64,000 nucleotides of DNA. It comes from Leadbetterella sp. (GTDB taxonomy: Bacteria > Bacteroidota > Bacteroidia > Cytophagales > Spirosomataceae). Under the pieces are notes generated by a model. The model did not search any database. It saw only the letters and a program-made list of their open reading frames with translations, and was not told where the DNA came from. Location of the stretch: the NCBI GenBank assembly GCA_019638185.1, contig JAHBUH010000018.1, positions 1 through 64,000 on the forward strand, written 5' to 3'. This document shows, piece by piece, positions 56,226 to 64,000 of this stretch. The position numbers and the translations under genes were made by a program. Within the stretch, counting starts at the first letter, position 1; every line of letters begins with the position of its first letter.

Positions 56226-57063
56226 TTACCGGATAACGCCGGCGTCGTACGCTATTTTACCGTCTATTAGTGTCAGCAGGCTGGTGGTGCTCATAAGGGC
56301 CGGCGGCGGAACCTTAAAGATGTCTTGTGATAGTACCGCCAGGTCAGCCAGCTTCCCCGCTGTGAGGGTACCTTTGTTTTTTTCTTCCGACTCTGCAAAT
56401 GCGGAGGTAGCCGTATAGGCGATCAGGGCTTCTTCCAGCGTGAGGGCCTCGGACGGTCGCAGCGGATGCGTCACCGCAAAAAACAGGTTTAAAAACGGAT
56501 TTACCGGCCCGTCAGAACCTATGGCTACTGGGATGCCTGCTTTTAACAGCGACTTCATAGACTGGCTTTTGCCCGGCTGAGATTCGGGGGGCAAGCCTTC
56601 AATAGGCGCAAAATGCAGGGGGGCTGCACTACAATAATCCCCAGCTTCTTCAGGCGCTCAGCATAAGCCGGAACCCTGTCCAGGTCATCGCCGTGCTCAA
56701 ACCTGGGGTGAAGTGAGGACCAGTCCACTTTCATGCTTTCCATGATGGCCAGCACTTCGCTGATGGCCGCATCTCCGCCAATATGAAACAGAAGCTGGTC
56801 TTTTCTTTGCCACCGCATCTTCACACATTTTCCTGATCTCCGCTTCCGTATAATTCATTCTGCCGTGCCAGTTTTGCCGGCCGGGATAGGGCTCAGATTT
56901 ATAAGCTCCCTGTTCCACCGGCGTTCCTTCTAAGAGCCATTTGGTGCCGCTGATCTTTAAGAAGGGATCGGGAGACGGGGTGTCCTTTCCGGAAATGTGC
57001 AGGGAAAGGTGTATTTTAAGTACCCGTACCCCTTGAAGTTTCTGGAAACGGGCCTTATCTTTG
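56226..57063 (-). pseudogene. Truncated, frameshifted YtcJ-like amidohydrolase
   Basis: Only the C-terminal two fifths of a metal-dependent amidohydrolase (YtcJ/AepA type) remain. Readable blocks in order: LKISGTKWLLEGTPVEQGAY; after a frameshift in a poly-A/G tract near 56801-56809, QLLFHIGGDAAISEVLAIM and HPRFEHGDDLDRV; after a second shift in a C-run near 56617-56623, LHFAPIEGLPPESQPG and IPVAIGSDGPVNPFLNLF, then GKLADLAVLSQDIF. The first three fifths, including the metal-binding start, are missing; the plus-strand gene at 57085 begins there. Clearly non-functional. Confidence 0.85.
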
Positions 57064-57084
57064 GATCTTTAATCACAGCCGGTC

Positions 57085-57657
57085 ATGAAAAAAATTCTTT
57101 TTCCGCTCCTTTTTCTAATTTCCATAGCAGCTTCTGCGCAGGATGACCTGCGAAAAACCGTAGAAGATTACCTTCGGGTATCAGAGGCTAAAAACACGGA
57201 GAAGGTCATGGATTACATGTATCCCCCCTTCTTTACCCTTTACCCGCGCCAGATGATGGTGGAGATCATGGATAAATCTCTTAACGATCCCGCCTTTGAG
57301 ATTGAGCTCATGGACTCCAGAATCCTGAATGTTTCCCCTTTAAAAACCGTGGATACCGTCACCTACTCCGTGGTGGATTACTCTTTTGTGATGACCCTGA
57401 AATACCTGGAGTCAGATGAGCATCCGCTGCCGGATGAGGAGACCATCCGACTCACCCGCGGGGTTTTTGAACAGATGTACGGAAAAGAGAACGTGAGCTA
57501 CAAGGCAGACGAGATGAAGTTCCGGATGGTGGCCGGAAAAAACATGCTGGTGCTTCGTACGCCCGGACTCAGTTCCTGGAAGGTGCTGGGCATCGATGAG
57601 AACATGAAGCCGGTGATGAAGAAGATACTGCCGGAAGCCATCATCGACGGGCTCTGA
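57085..57657 (+). CDS. Secreted protein of unknown function (NTF2-like)
   Basis: 190 residues. Signal peptide (KILFPLLFLISIAASA). The mature part begins QDDLRKTVEDYLRVSEAKNT, whose helix-then-strand pattern (EKVMDYMYPPFFTLYPRQMM, VDYSFVMTLKYLE) fits an NTF2/SnoaL-like fold. No enzyme motif. It is transcribed away from the pseudogene, starting right at its truncated end, so an insertion or deletion event at 57063-57085 placed it there. Confidence 0.75.
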   Translation: MKKILFPLLFLISIAASAQDDLRKTVEDYLRVSEAKNTEKVMDYMYPPFFTLYPRQMMVEIMDKSLNDPAFEIELMDSRILNVSPLKTVDTVTYSVVDYSFVMTLKYLESDEHPLPDEETIRLTRGVFEQMYGKENVSYKADEMKFRMVAGKNMLVLRTPGLSSWKVLGIDENMKPVMKKILPEAIIDGL

Positions 57658-57660
57658 ACC

Positions 57661-57694
57661 GGCCTGTTCTTCAGTTTCTCAGCCGGCACAGGCC
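57661..57694. terminator. Possible bidirectional terminator between convergent genes
   Basis: GGCCTGT (57661-57667) pairs with ACAGGCC (57688-57694). No T-run follows on either strand, so the hairpin is only suggestive. Confidence 0.3.
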
Positions 57695-57720
57695 CCTTGG
57701 CGTGAACCTGTAATGCGTCG

Positions 57721-58260
57721 TTAGGGAAGGTCCTTCAGGCTGTCGGCCGGCACGGCGTTTTTGCTGTCCCAGAACGCAGACACATTCAGTATCTTCCATC
57801 CGTCAGCCTCTTTCTGCATTAGGCGGGTCTCATGACTTACGTAGTAAAGCTTTTCGGTTTTATCCGCGTTATACTGCTTCCAGGCCAGGTAAGCCAGGGA
57901 ATCGTTAAAGAAATGTACCTCGGGCTTTTCCTTTTTGACGGAGGGATGGATCACATTTTCACCATTCTTATAAATGCTTTCTATCCAGCCTTTTCCCTGC
58001 CGGTCTATCTTTTCCCAGCCGGAAGCCACTCCCACCGTGCCGTCATCCAGGTTCCAGGCCTGGTAAGCATAGGGGCTGTGGCTCCAGGTTTTCTTCCAGC
58101 CTTCGTAATTGCCGGCATAAAAATTATCGGTTTCACTCCGGATCACCGCCTGGATGGCTTCCGTTTCCCGGGTCTCATCAAAGGCCGGCCGCTCATTCTG
58201 CTGCGGTTGGGCGCACGAGAGTATCATCCCGGCGCTGAGGATGCTGAGGAGAGTTTTCAT
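57721..58260 (-). CDS. Lipoprotein with NTF2/SnoaL-like domain
   Basis: 179 residues. Lipobox ILSC (Cys at 16). The mature part has AIQAVIRSETDNFYAGNYEG, WKKTWSHSPYAYQAWN, and the strand set LAYLAWKQYNADKTEKLYYV, the fold of SnoaL/NTF2-like proteins acting on small molecules. No catalytic residues can be assigned. Second of two such genes in this transcript (13-nt gap after the ester cyclase-like gene). Confidence 0.8.
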   Translation of the reverse strand: MKTLLSILSAGMILSCAQPQQNERPAFDETRETEAIQAVIRSETDNFYAGNYEGWKKTWSHSPYAYQAWNLDDGTVGVASGWEKIDRQGKGWIESIYKNGENVIHPSVKKEKPEVHFFNDSLAYLAWKQYNADKTEKLYYVSHETRLMQKEADGWKILNVSAFWDSKNAVPADSLKDLP

Positions 58261-58273
58261 ATAAAAAAAGGGG

Positions 58274-58720
58274 TTAGTTTAGTCCCAGCTGCCGGCAGAA
58301 ACCGGCGTGATCCCAGTTAATGCTCACGTGGGTGATTTTATCTTCCCCGTCAAAGCGGAAAATAAAGATATGATCACTTTCAAACCGGAGGCCTTTGGAA
58401 GGAATTCCGGGGAAATCTTTGGCCTGGGTACCGAAGATGGTGACTTTGCAGGTCACCTCGTCGCCCTCAGCCGAAAAGGTGTCAATGGTATTGTCAATGT
58501 CCGGGAAACAATCCATGAGCAGGGCCCAGAGGTTCCGGCCCAGCTCGGCCACGCTGCCCTTCCCGTTTTCTTCCAGGGGGCTGAACTCTACGGTGGCCGC
58601 CGGGTCACACAGGCTGACCATCCGGTCATAATCATGCTCCTGGTAAGCGGAGAAAAATTCAATACACGTCCCTTTCCGGGTTAATACAGTGGTGTTTTCT
58701 GTTGCTACGGGTTTCATCAT
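58274..58720 (-). CDS. SnoaL-like polyketide cyclase/ester cyclase family protein
   Basis: 148 residues, soluble, from ATG 58720 (58717 is an equally good start). The segments FFSAYQEHDYDRMVSLCDP, ELGRNLWALLMDCFPDIDNT and KDFPGIPSKGLRFESDHIFI are typical of the SnoaL-like ester cyclase group, which has the conserved H and D of the family's small-molecule site (DHIFIFRFDGEDKITH). Substrate unknown. First gene of a two-gene unit; the AraC gene upstream may control it. Confidence 0.82.
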   Translation of the reverse strand: MMKPVATENTTVLTRKGTCIEFFSAYQEHDYDRMVSLCDPAATVEFSPLEENGKGSVAELGRNLWALLMDCFPDIDNTIDTFSAEGDEVTCKVTIFGTQAKDFPGIPSKGLRFESDHIFIFRFDGEDKITHVSINWDHAGFCRQLGLN

Positions 58721-58787
58721 TTTCGTTGGTTTTATGGGTCAAAAGTCCGGAATATTTTGCGGCCCTGATTGTAAAAAAACGACATAT

Positions 58788-59606
58788 TTAAAATTCGGAA
58801 AGAAAACGCGCCAGCTCCCGGTTATTTTTCAGGTACAGGGTGGGGGACTTCCCGGTGAAGGAAGAAAAATCGCGGATGAAGTGCGACTGATCATAATAAC
58901 CCATCTGGTAGATCAGGTCGGCCCAGTCAGCTATATGCCACTTTTTAGAGGCCATCAGGCTGCAAAGGTAGCCTATCCGCCGGATCCGGGCGTAATGCTT
59001 GGGGCTTACCCCCGCTTTCAGCAGAAACTGCCGCTCAAACTGCCGTCGGGAGAGGTAGAGATCATCCATCAGGCTGTTAATGTTAACGGTGCCTTTGCTC
59101 TCCAGGATGCGGTGGGCGGCATAATCCGTGCGGTCCGGCTGGCGGTCTGAACGCAGCAGCCGGAGGCTCAGAAACCGGACCAGGTGGGAAATCCGCTCCT
59201 GCGTATTCACTGAATCTTCAATTCTCTGCTGCAGGGTGCTGACCTCTTTGCCCAGCACGGCGCTGAGGTCATGACGCTCATCCGTAAACTCATACATAGG
59301 CAGCCCGAAGAGGGCCGACAGGGCGGTAGGCCCAAACACCACACCCACCAGGCCGATGGGCTGGTGAATCCGGAAAAAGTAGTTTTTAGTAGCCTGCCCG
59401 GTGATAAAAGCCCGGTGAACGGGGGCATAGTCCCGGTCGGCTACGGCCACCTCGTAAGAAGGACCGTAATTAAAAACCAGGGAGGAAAAGCCTGTGGGCG
59501 GCGACTCCAGGAGCAGGGAAGCCGCATCCGTGATTTCCCATACGTAAAAGCATTCCACGTAAGGAATCAAGTGGGCCGGAGGCGGAAATTTCTCATACCT
59601 GACCAT
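58788..59606 (-). CDS. AraC-family transcriptional regulator
   Basis: 272 residues. The N-terminal domain (about 1-155, FPPPAHLIPYVECFYVWEIT and VHRAFITGQATKNYFFRI) is of the DUF6597 type common in Bacteroidota AraC regulators. The C-terminal HTH_18 domain has INSLMDDLYLSRRQFERQFL and LIYQMGYYDQSHFIRDFSSF. ATG 59606 follows TACTTTTG so closely that the transcript could begin at the A of the start codon (leaderless). Probably regulates the ester cyclase-like pair downstream or the efflux operon behind it. Confidence 0.9.
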   Translation of the reverse strand: MVRYEKFPPPAHLIPYVECFYVWEITDAASLLLESPPTGFSSLVFNYGPSYEVAVADRDYAPVHRAFITGQATKNYFFRIHQPIGLVGVVFGPTALSALFGLPMYEFTDERHDLSAVLGKEVSTLQQRIEDSVNTQERISHLVRFLSLRLLRSDRQPDRTDYAAHRILESKGTVNINSLMDDLYLSRRQFERQFLLKAGVSPKHYARIRRIGYLCSLMASKKWHIADWADLIYQMGYYDQSHFIRDFSSFTGKSPTLYLKNNRELARFLSEF

Positions 59607-59609
59607 ACG

Positions 59610-59638
59610 CAAAAGTAATTTTGCATTAAATGTAACAA
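59610..59638 (-). promoter_or_regulatory. Promoter of the AraC regulator gene, possibly leaderless
   Basis: Minus strand: TTG (59638-59636), 18 nt, TACTTTTG (59617-59610). Placing the start 4 nt beyond the final G puts +1 at 59606, the A of the ATG. Confidence 0.5.
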
Positions 59639-59684
59639 TTTAAAGGTCAGTTAGGTATACCGGAACACCAAAATGTTATAAAGG

Positions 59685-59705
59685 GAGGAAGGTACCTTTC
59701 CCCCC
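59685..59705 (-). terminator. Possible terminator of the efflux operon
   Basis: Minus strand: a GGGGGGAAAGG arm and CCTTCCTCCC around TACC, followed by TTTATAAC. Short T-run, so weak. Confidence 0.35.
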
Positions 59706-59707
59706 CC

Positions 59708-61288
59708 TTAGTGCATCATCTCACTCATGTCTACTTTTTCCTGGTTTTTGCGCTGCTTCACGAAAAGTACAAACGGCACGCAGACCAGGAAAAGCAGACC
59801 CAGGTAAAGAAACACATCCATGTAGGATAACACGGTGGCCTGCTTCATTACCGTATATTGCAGCGACTGGTGAGCCGAGCTCAGAGCCACATCGGGCGTC
59901 ATGCCTTTGGCCATAAAGCCGGCCTTAATGGCAGCAATACGCTGCTGTACATCCAGGTCAAACGTGCTGATGTGATCGGACATATAAGCCGTGTGCTTCG
60001 CCGTCTGGTTAGAAATAAAGGTACTGATGGCTGCTATCCCGAAAGAGCCACCCAGCTGGCGCATCATGCCCGTAAAAGCGGCCCCTTCGCCGATCTCCTT
60101 GCCTTTCAGGGTGCTCAGCGACAGCGAGGTGATCGGGATGAAAAGTAAGCCTAACCCGGCCCCTCTGACGATCAGCAGCCAGAAGAAATCATCCCTGCCC
60201 GTGTCAGGAGTAAGCACTTTGTAGCCCCAGAAACTGTAGACAAAAAACAGGGTCAGGCCGATGGCCACCAATACCTGCTGCCGGGCGCCTTTAGACAGCA
60301 GCCGGGCTATAAACGGCATCATAACGGCCGTGGTCAGGGCGGCGGGAATCATCAGTGCCCCTGACTGCAGGGCGGTCCAGCCCAGGATACTCTGGGTGTA
60401 CAGCGGCACGATAAACGTGGAACCGTACAGGCCGAAACCCAGGATAAACGACATCACCGTACCGATCCTCAAGTTACCGTTTTTCAGCACCCGCAATTCC
60501 ACAATGGGGTATTTAAACGTGAGTTCCCGCCACAGGAACAGGATCAGCCCGATCACTGAGACAATGCTTAACACCACGATGGTCCTGCTTTCAAACCAGT
60601 CGTCCTCATGCCCTTTCTCCAGGATATACTGGAGTGAGCCCACAAAAACCGACAACAGGAAAATTCCCGGCCAGTCCACATCACGGGGCTTTCTTTTCTC
60701 CGCGTACTTCGGACTCCGTACAAACTGCAGCGTCATTAAAGTAGCGGCAATGCCGATGGGAATATTGATGTAAAATATGTACGGCCAGCTATAATTATCC
60801 ACAATGTAGCCGCCCAGCGGCGGGCCCAGTGTAGGGCCTATGATCACCCCCAGCCCGTAAATGGCCTGGGCCATGCTTCTCTTTTCTATGGGATAGGATT
60901 CCGTGATGATGGTCTGGGAAGTAACCAGGAGGGCACCGCCACCCAGCCCCTGCAGGAAACGGAAAAAGACCAGCTCCCAGATATTGGTGGCATTCCCGCA
61001 GAGAAAGGAACAGATGGTGAAAAGCACCACCGATGCGGCGTAGTAATTTCTCCTCCCGAACTGCTGCGAAAGCCAGCTGGTCATGGGTACAATGATCACG
61101 TTACCTATGGCATAGGCGGTGATCACCCAGGCCACTTCCGAGAGGGTGGCGCCCAGGTTACCTTTCATTTCATTCAGCGCCACGTTTACGATGGTGGAGT
61201 CTACAATCTCCAGCAGCGCGCACAGAATGGTGGTGATGGTAATAATGACCCTTCGTGAGCCGTATTCTATTAAAGAGTCTTGTTGCAT
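59708..61288 (-). CDS. DHA2-type MFS multidrug efflux transporter (EmrB-like)
   Basis: 526 residues with 14 TM helices. MFS signatures: the loop 2-3 motif WLSQQFGRRNYY, GLGGGALLVTSQTIITESY, and motif C in GVIIGPTLGPPLGGYI (helix 5), typical of proton antiporters of the EmrB/QacA type. It is the inner-membrane pump of a tripartite system with the adaptor and TolC genes upstream. Last gene of the operon TetR-tolC-emrA-emrB; gap of 21 nt to the adaptor gene. Confidence 0.93.
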   Translation of the reverse strand: MQQDSLIEYGSRRVIITITTILCALLEIVDSTIVNVALNEMKGNLGATLSEVAWVITAYAIGNVIIVPMTSWLSQQFGRRNYYAASVVLFTICSFLCGNATNIWELVFFRFLQGLGGGALLVTSQTIITESYPIEKRSMAQAIYGLGVIIGPTLGPPLGGYIVDNYSWPYIFYINIPIGIAATLMTLQFVRSPKYAEKRKPRDVDWPGIFLLSVFVGSLQYILEKGHEDDWFESRTIVVLSIVSVIGLILFLWRELTFKYPIVELRVLKNGNLRIGTVMSFILGFGLYGSTFIVPLYTQSILGWTALQSGALMIPAALTTAVMMPFIARLLSKGARQQVLVAIGLTLFFVYSFWGYKVLTPDTGRDDFFWLLIVRGAGLGLLFIPITSLSLSTLKGKEIGEGAAFTGMMRQLGGSFGIAAISTFISNQTAKHTAYMSDHISTFDLDVQQRIAAIKAGFMAKGMTPDVALSSAHQSLQYTVMKQATVLSYMDVFLYLGLLFLVCVPFVLFVKQRKNQEKVDMSEMMH

Positions 61289-61309
61289 ACATTACCCCGG
61301 CAGGGGAGT

Positions 61310-62395
61310 TTACTGTAAAGAAACTTCGGCGTGAACGTTCATCCCTGCCCTCAGCTTCGCAATGATCTCGCGGTCAGGGTTCACGAAGTCCAGGCGCACC
61401 GGCACCCGCTGAACCACTTTCACGAAATTACCGGTAGCATTATCCGGAGGCAGCAGGGAGAAGGAAGAGCCGGTGGCCGGGGAGAAGGAAGTGATCTTCG
61501 CTTCAAATTTCCGTCCGGGGAAGGCATCGATCTCAATTTCCGCCTTCTGGCCTTCCAGCATTTTGGAAAGCTGGGTCTCCTTGAAGTTGGCTACCACCCA
61601 TTTTTCATTGCTCCTGACCAGGCTGAACAGCTGGGCTCCGGCCTGTATAAACTGTCCCGGCTGTACGGGCACTTTGGATACAAAACCGTCTTCCGGTGCC
61701 ACGATCACCGTATAGGATTGGTTCAGATGGGCATTAGCCAGGTCGGCTTCCCGCTGTTTGACCACGGCCCGGGCCACATTGATCTGGGCCGAGCTGGCCA
61801 CGGTCTGTGACTCCGCAGCGCCGGTTTGCTGAATCACCTGGCCTTTCTGCTCTATTATTACCTGTAGCTGCTTTTCAGCCGATTCTTTGGCGGCCAGAGC
61901 CTGCTCATACTGCTGCTGGGTGATGGAGCGGTCTTTGATGAGGTTAGCGTACCTTTTCAGGTCTTCGGTGGTTTTCCACACGTTTACCCGGGCGGCTTCT
62001 ATCTGGGCATTGGCCGTGGTAACAGCCGCTTTATGGGTGTTCACGTTTTTAGAGGTGGCGTTAGTGGCCGCCCTTGACGACTCCACATTGCTCAGGGCGG
62101 TTTCCAGGGCGGCCTGGGCCTGCTGAACCAGGATCTGCTGGTCGCGGCTGTCCAGGATCACCAGGGTGTCTCCCTTATGAACCAGCTGGTTATCTTTTAC
62201 TTTTACGGTTTCCACGTAACCGGAGATCCGCGATACCACGGGCGCCATGTTAGAAGCTACCTGGGCGTCATCCGTGGCTTCGTGTTTTGAGCGGTACTGA
62301 AAAATATGGTAGCCATAAGCGGCTCCTCCCACTGCAAGGGCAATAAGAATGACGGGAAAGAGTACGGAACGTCTCTTTTGAGGTTGGTTTTCCAT
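61310..62395 (-). CDS. HlyD/EmrA-type membrane-fusion adaptor
   Basis: 361 residues. One N-terminal TM helix (VLFPVILIALAVGGAAYGYHI), then the lipoyl/barrel-sandwich halves (YVETVKVKDNQLVHKGDTLV and YTVIVAPEDGFVSKVPVQPGQ) around a long alpha-helical hairpin (about 95-210) that contacts TolC. It bridges EmrB and TolC. Gap of 14 nt to the TolC gene. Confidence 0.93.
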   Translation of the reverse strand: MENQPQKRRSVLFPVILIALAVGGAAYGYHIFQYRSKHEATDDAQVASNMAPVVSRISGYVETVKVKDNQLVHKGDTLVILDSRDQQILVQQAQAALETALSNVESSRAATNATSKNVNTHKAAVTTANAQIEAARVNVWKTTEDLKRYANLIKDRSITQQQYEQALAAKESAEKQLQVIIEQKGQVIQQTGAAESQTVASSAQINVARAVVKQREADLANAHLNQSYTVIVAPEDGFVSKVPVQPGQFIQAGAQLFSLVRSNEKWVVANFKETQLSKMLEGQKAEIEIDAFPGRKFEAKITSFSPATGSSFSLLPPDNATGNFVKVVQRVPVRLDFVNPDREIIAKLRAGMNVHAEVSLQ

Positions 62396-62409
62396 TGATT
62401 TCTATCGAT

Positions 62410-63708
62410 TTAAAATATTCCTGTAGTCTGAAGTAATTTTTTATAGGCCAGGGCGGCATCGGCGCGGGCATTCAGCACGCTGATGCGGGAGGCTATCCGG
62501 GCGGCGTCAGCATCCAGTAGCTCGGTCATCGTGGCCAGGCCGTTATTGTACTTGTTAAACGTGATCCGGTAGTTTTCATCGGCCTGCTCTACCATATTCT
62601 GCAGCACTAACGTACGTTTCCGTGCGGTTTGGGTGTTCAGGTAGTCGCGGTTGATATCCAGCCGGATCTGGTCGTTCAGAAGATCATTTTCATTGTTCAG
62701 TTGCTTTTCCCGGGCCAGGGTCTGCATCAGTTTTGAATTTTTCTTCCAGAGGTTATCCAGGTTATACTGGAGGCCCAGGCCGATATTGGCGGCATTGACC
62801 ACTGATACCAGGTTAGGGATATCCGCGGCTATGTACCCGCCGGTCAGCACCAGGGTGGGCAGGGCTTCGGCCCGGGCAGAACGGATGTTCACCTGCGAAG
62901 CCTTCCTGCTGTAATTCAGCGCCTGGAGGTCTTTGCGGTTTTCCAGGGCCTGGTTCAGGAAATAGCCGGCAGCCGGCAGCTCTTCCGAAGCGCTGATGTA
63001 GGCCGAGTCCAGCGAAAGCCGGGTGGTCTCGGGCAGGCCCAGCAGCAGGTCCATGTGAACGGTGGCTATATCAAAGCTGTTCTGGGCATCCAGCAGCTGC
63101 AGCTCTATATTAGAGGTCTGAAGGCTGGCTTTGAGCCTATCGTTCCGGGCCAGGATGGCATTGTTTTCATAATCCTGGAACTGCCTGTCGCGCTGCTGCG
63201 AAGCTTTCAGGTTTTCGGTCAGCACGATCAGCGCCTGCCCGGCCTTGAAGAGGTTATTGTAGGCAGCAGCAATATTATAAGCCACGGCGGCTTTGTTATT
63301 TTCCATGCTGAGCCGGGCGGCTTCCTCCAGGTAGCGGGCGGATTCCACGGCATAACCCGTTTTACCGCCGGTGTACAGCGGGTAGGTGATGGAGGCATTG
63401 CCCAGGAGGGCCGAATTGGCTTTGGGAGCCGCTCCTCCTTCCGAAGGCTGGCCGGTTTTCATGTGTACCGTGGCATTGGTCAGGGCCATGGCAGTGCCTG
63501 AAAGCTTGAAATCAGGCAACAGCCGGTTCCGGGCGGCCACATAATCAGCCGTGGCGGATTCTATGCGGGCCTGGTCTGCCCGCAGGTTTTTAGAGGCCTG
63601 GAGCCCCAGGGAAACCGCCTCTTCTAACGTGAGGTGACGTGCTTCCTGGGCATAGGTGAAAAAGGGGAACGCCAGTAAAATAAATAGCAGGCTAAGAAAC
63701 TTGTTCAT
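62410..63708 (-). CDS. TolC-family outer-membrane efflux protein
   Basis: 432 residues from ATG 63708 (TTG 63714 is a weaker start). Signal peptide (FLSLLFILLAFPFFTYA). Two homologous repeats of the TolC type, each with strand-helix-helix pattern (LTLEEAVSLGLQASKNLRAD; later NLDNLWKKNSKLMQTLAREK and YRITFNKYNNGLATMTELLD). Forms the trimeric exit duct. Its start overlaps the end of the TetR gene by 17 nt, so the regulator is co-transcribed with the pump. Confidence 0.93.
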   Translation of the reverse strand: MNKFLSLLFILLAFPFFTYAQEARHLTLEEAVSLGLQASKNLRADQARIESATADYVAARNRLLPDFKLSGTAMALTNATVHMKTGQPSEGGAAPKANSALLGNASITYPLYTGGKTGYAVESARYLEEAARLSMENNKAAVAYNIAAAYNNLFKAGQALIVLTENLKASQQRDRQFQDYENNAILARNDRLKASLQTSNIELQLLDAQNSFDIATVHMDLLLGLPETTRLSLDSAYISASEELPAAGYFLNQALENRKDLQALNYSRKASQVNIRSARAEALPTLVLTGGYIAADIPNLVSVVNAANIGLGLQYNLDNLWKKNSKLMQTLAREKQLNNENDLLNDQIRLDINRDYLNTQTARKRTLVLQNMVEQADENYRITFNKYNNGLATMTELLDADAARIASRISVLNARADAALAYKKLLQTTGIF

Positions 63709-64000
63709 ATCCAAGTAGATAAGTTAAAATGTTTTTAATGTGATCTTTGAGCTGGGTGATGTATTGGTCGTCAAACGTGTCGTCTCCGCCATAATATTCC
63801 TTGTAAAGAGTCAGGGAGCTGATGGAATTGAATAGGGTGCCGGCTACGGTGCTCTGAAGAAGGGCGGGGTGGGGCTTTTTGGTGAAAATGCCGCTTTCGC
63901 AGCCTCCTTCAATCAGCCTTTCATACATCTGGAGAAACATTTTTTTGTTTTCCCGGAGATAGCCCAGGGTCTGCTCGTTCTTCTGGGTCAGTAATTCCCG
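63692..64000 (-). CDS. TetR-family regulator, C-terminal part (partial)
   Basis: The gene continues beyond the right edge of the window. The visible 102 residues are the helical ligand-binding domain of a TetR-type repressor (TLGYLRENKKMFLQMYERLI, LQSTVAGTLFNSISSLTLY, and FDDQYITQLKDHIKNILTYL); the DNA-binding HTH lies off the window. Overlap with the TolC start and operon order TetR-TolC-HlyD-MFS are typical for self-regulated efflux systems responding to the exported compound. Confidence 0.85.
   Translation of the reverse strand, partial: RELLTQKNEQTLGYLRENKKMFLQMYERLIEGGCESGIFTKKPHPALLQSTVAGTLFNSISSLTLYKEYYGGDDTFDDQYITQLKDHIKNILTYLLGYEQVS

Overview
The window looks like a chromosomal segment from a free-living member of the Bacteroidota, probably Cytophagales or a close relative. 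The signs are a SusC/SusD pair, an FtsX-type permease, Wzi, a menaquinone gene (menE) and a Bacteroidota S9/M1 peptidase repertoire. Promoters follow the Bacteroidota pattern (-33 TTTG or TTG, about 19 nt, -7 TAnnTTTG). Almost no genes have a Shine-Dalgarno sequence, and the striking exception is rpsU. The core is moderately GC-rich. Three stretches are visibly AT-rich and look acquired: 1-6017, 43767-44788 and, more weakly, parts of 5623-6017.

Region by region. 1-3484 is part of an integrated mobile element: the 3' end of a tyrosine recombinase, an excisionase-like HTH protein, a filamentous-phage/plasmid gene II/X-type replication initiator and small hypothetical genes. 4090-5622 carries two AT-rich envelope genes that look like cargo, followed by a decayed small gene. 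The island ends at the 3' end of a tRNA-Leu(CAA) gene, a classic integration site. 6165-11291 holds an FtsX-type permease, a secreted protein usually mislabelled asparagine synthetase B, a MORN/TonB-C protein and a Wzi-like protein. 11370-16553 is housekeeping: lepA, pdhC (two lipoyl domains), hslV and an XRE regulator. 16609-21887 contains menE with a partner, a lipoprotein azurin, a GNAT acetyltransferase, an RluD-type pseudouridine synthase and a PLP desulfhydrase/deaminase. 21975-26409 is a SusC/SusD pair without carbohydrate enzymes. 26575-33602 has corA, a PIF1-type helicase with an HTH tail, an arginyl-transferase-like protein, nuoA and nuoB, and divergently hemN. 33690-43667 has a GT11-like glycosyltransferase, aminopeptidase P, rmlA-rmlB-galE, a transglutaminase-like protein, an M1 peptidase, xerC and rpsU. 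43951-48523 has an acquired methyltransferase, the lemA-TPM-TPM operon, and a di-haem cytochrome c peroxidase operon with two paralogous lipoproteins. 48709-59606 has a one-protein hybrid two-component system of the 7TMR-DISM type, an S9 and an M1 peptidase, an amidohydrolase pseudogene, three NTF2/SnoaL-like proteins and an AraC regulator. 59708-64000 is a TetR-TolC-EmrA-EmrB tripartite efflux operon.

The most unusual signals are in non-coding DNA. Several intergenic gaps are filled by hairpin-forming arrays of 7-bp (or 8-bp) units; the nuoA-nuoB gap is nine consecutive heptads. One such hairpin appears to have been split by insertion of the AT-rich methyltransferase gene. A 104-bp palindrome lies in front of corA, and a three-stem structured leader precedes hslV. 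Matching Crp/Fnr-type operators (TGA-N6-TCA) lie upstream of hemN and azurin. rpsU has a textbook promoter and a full 8-nt Shine-Dalgarno, consistent with autoregulation by bS21. I could not run searches; family assignments rest on motifs recognised by eye.
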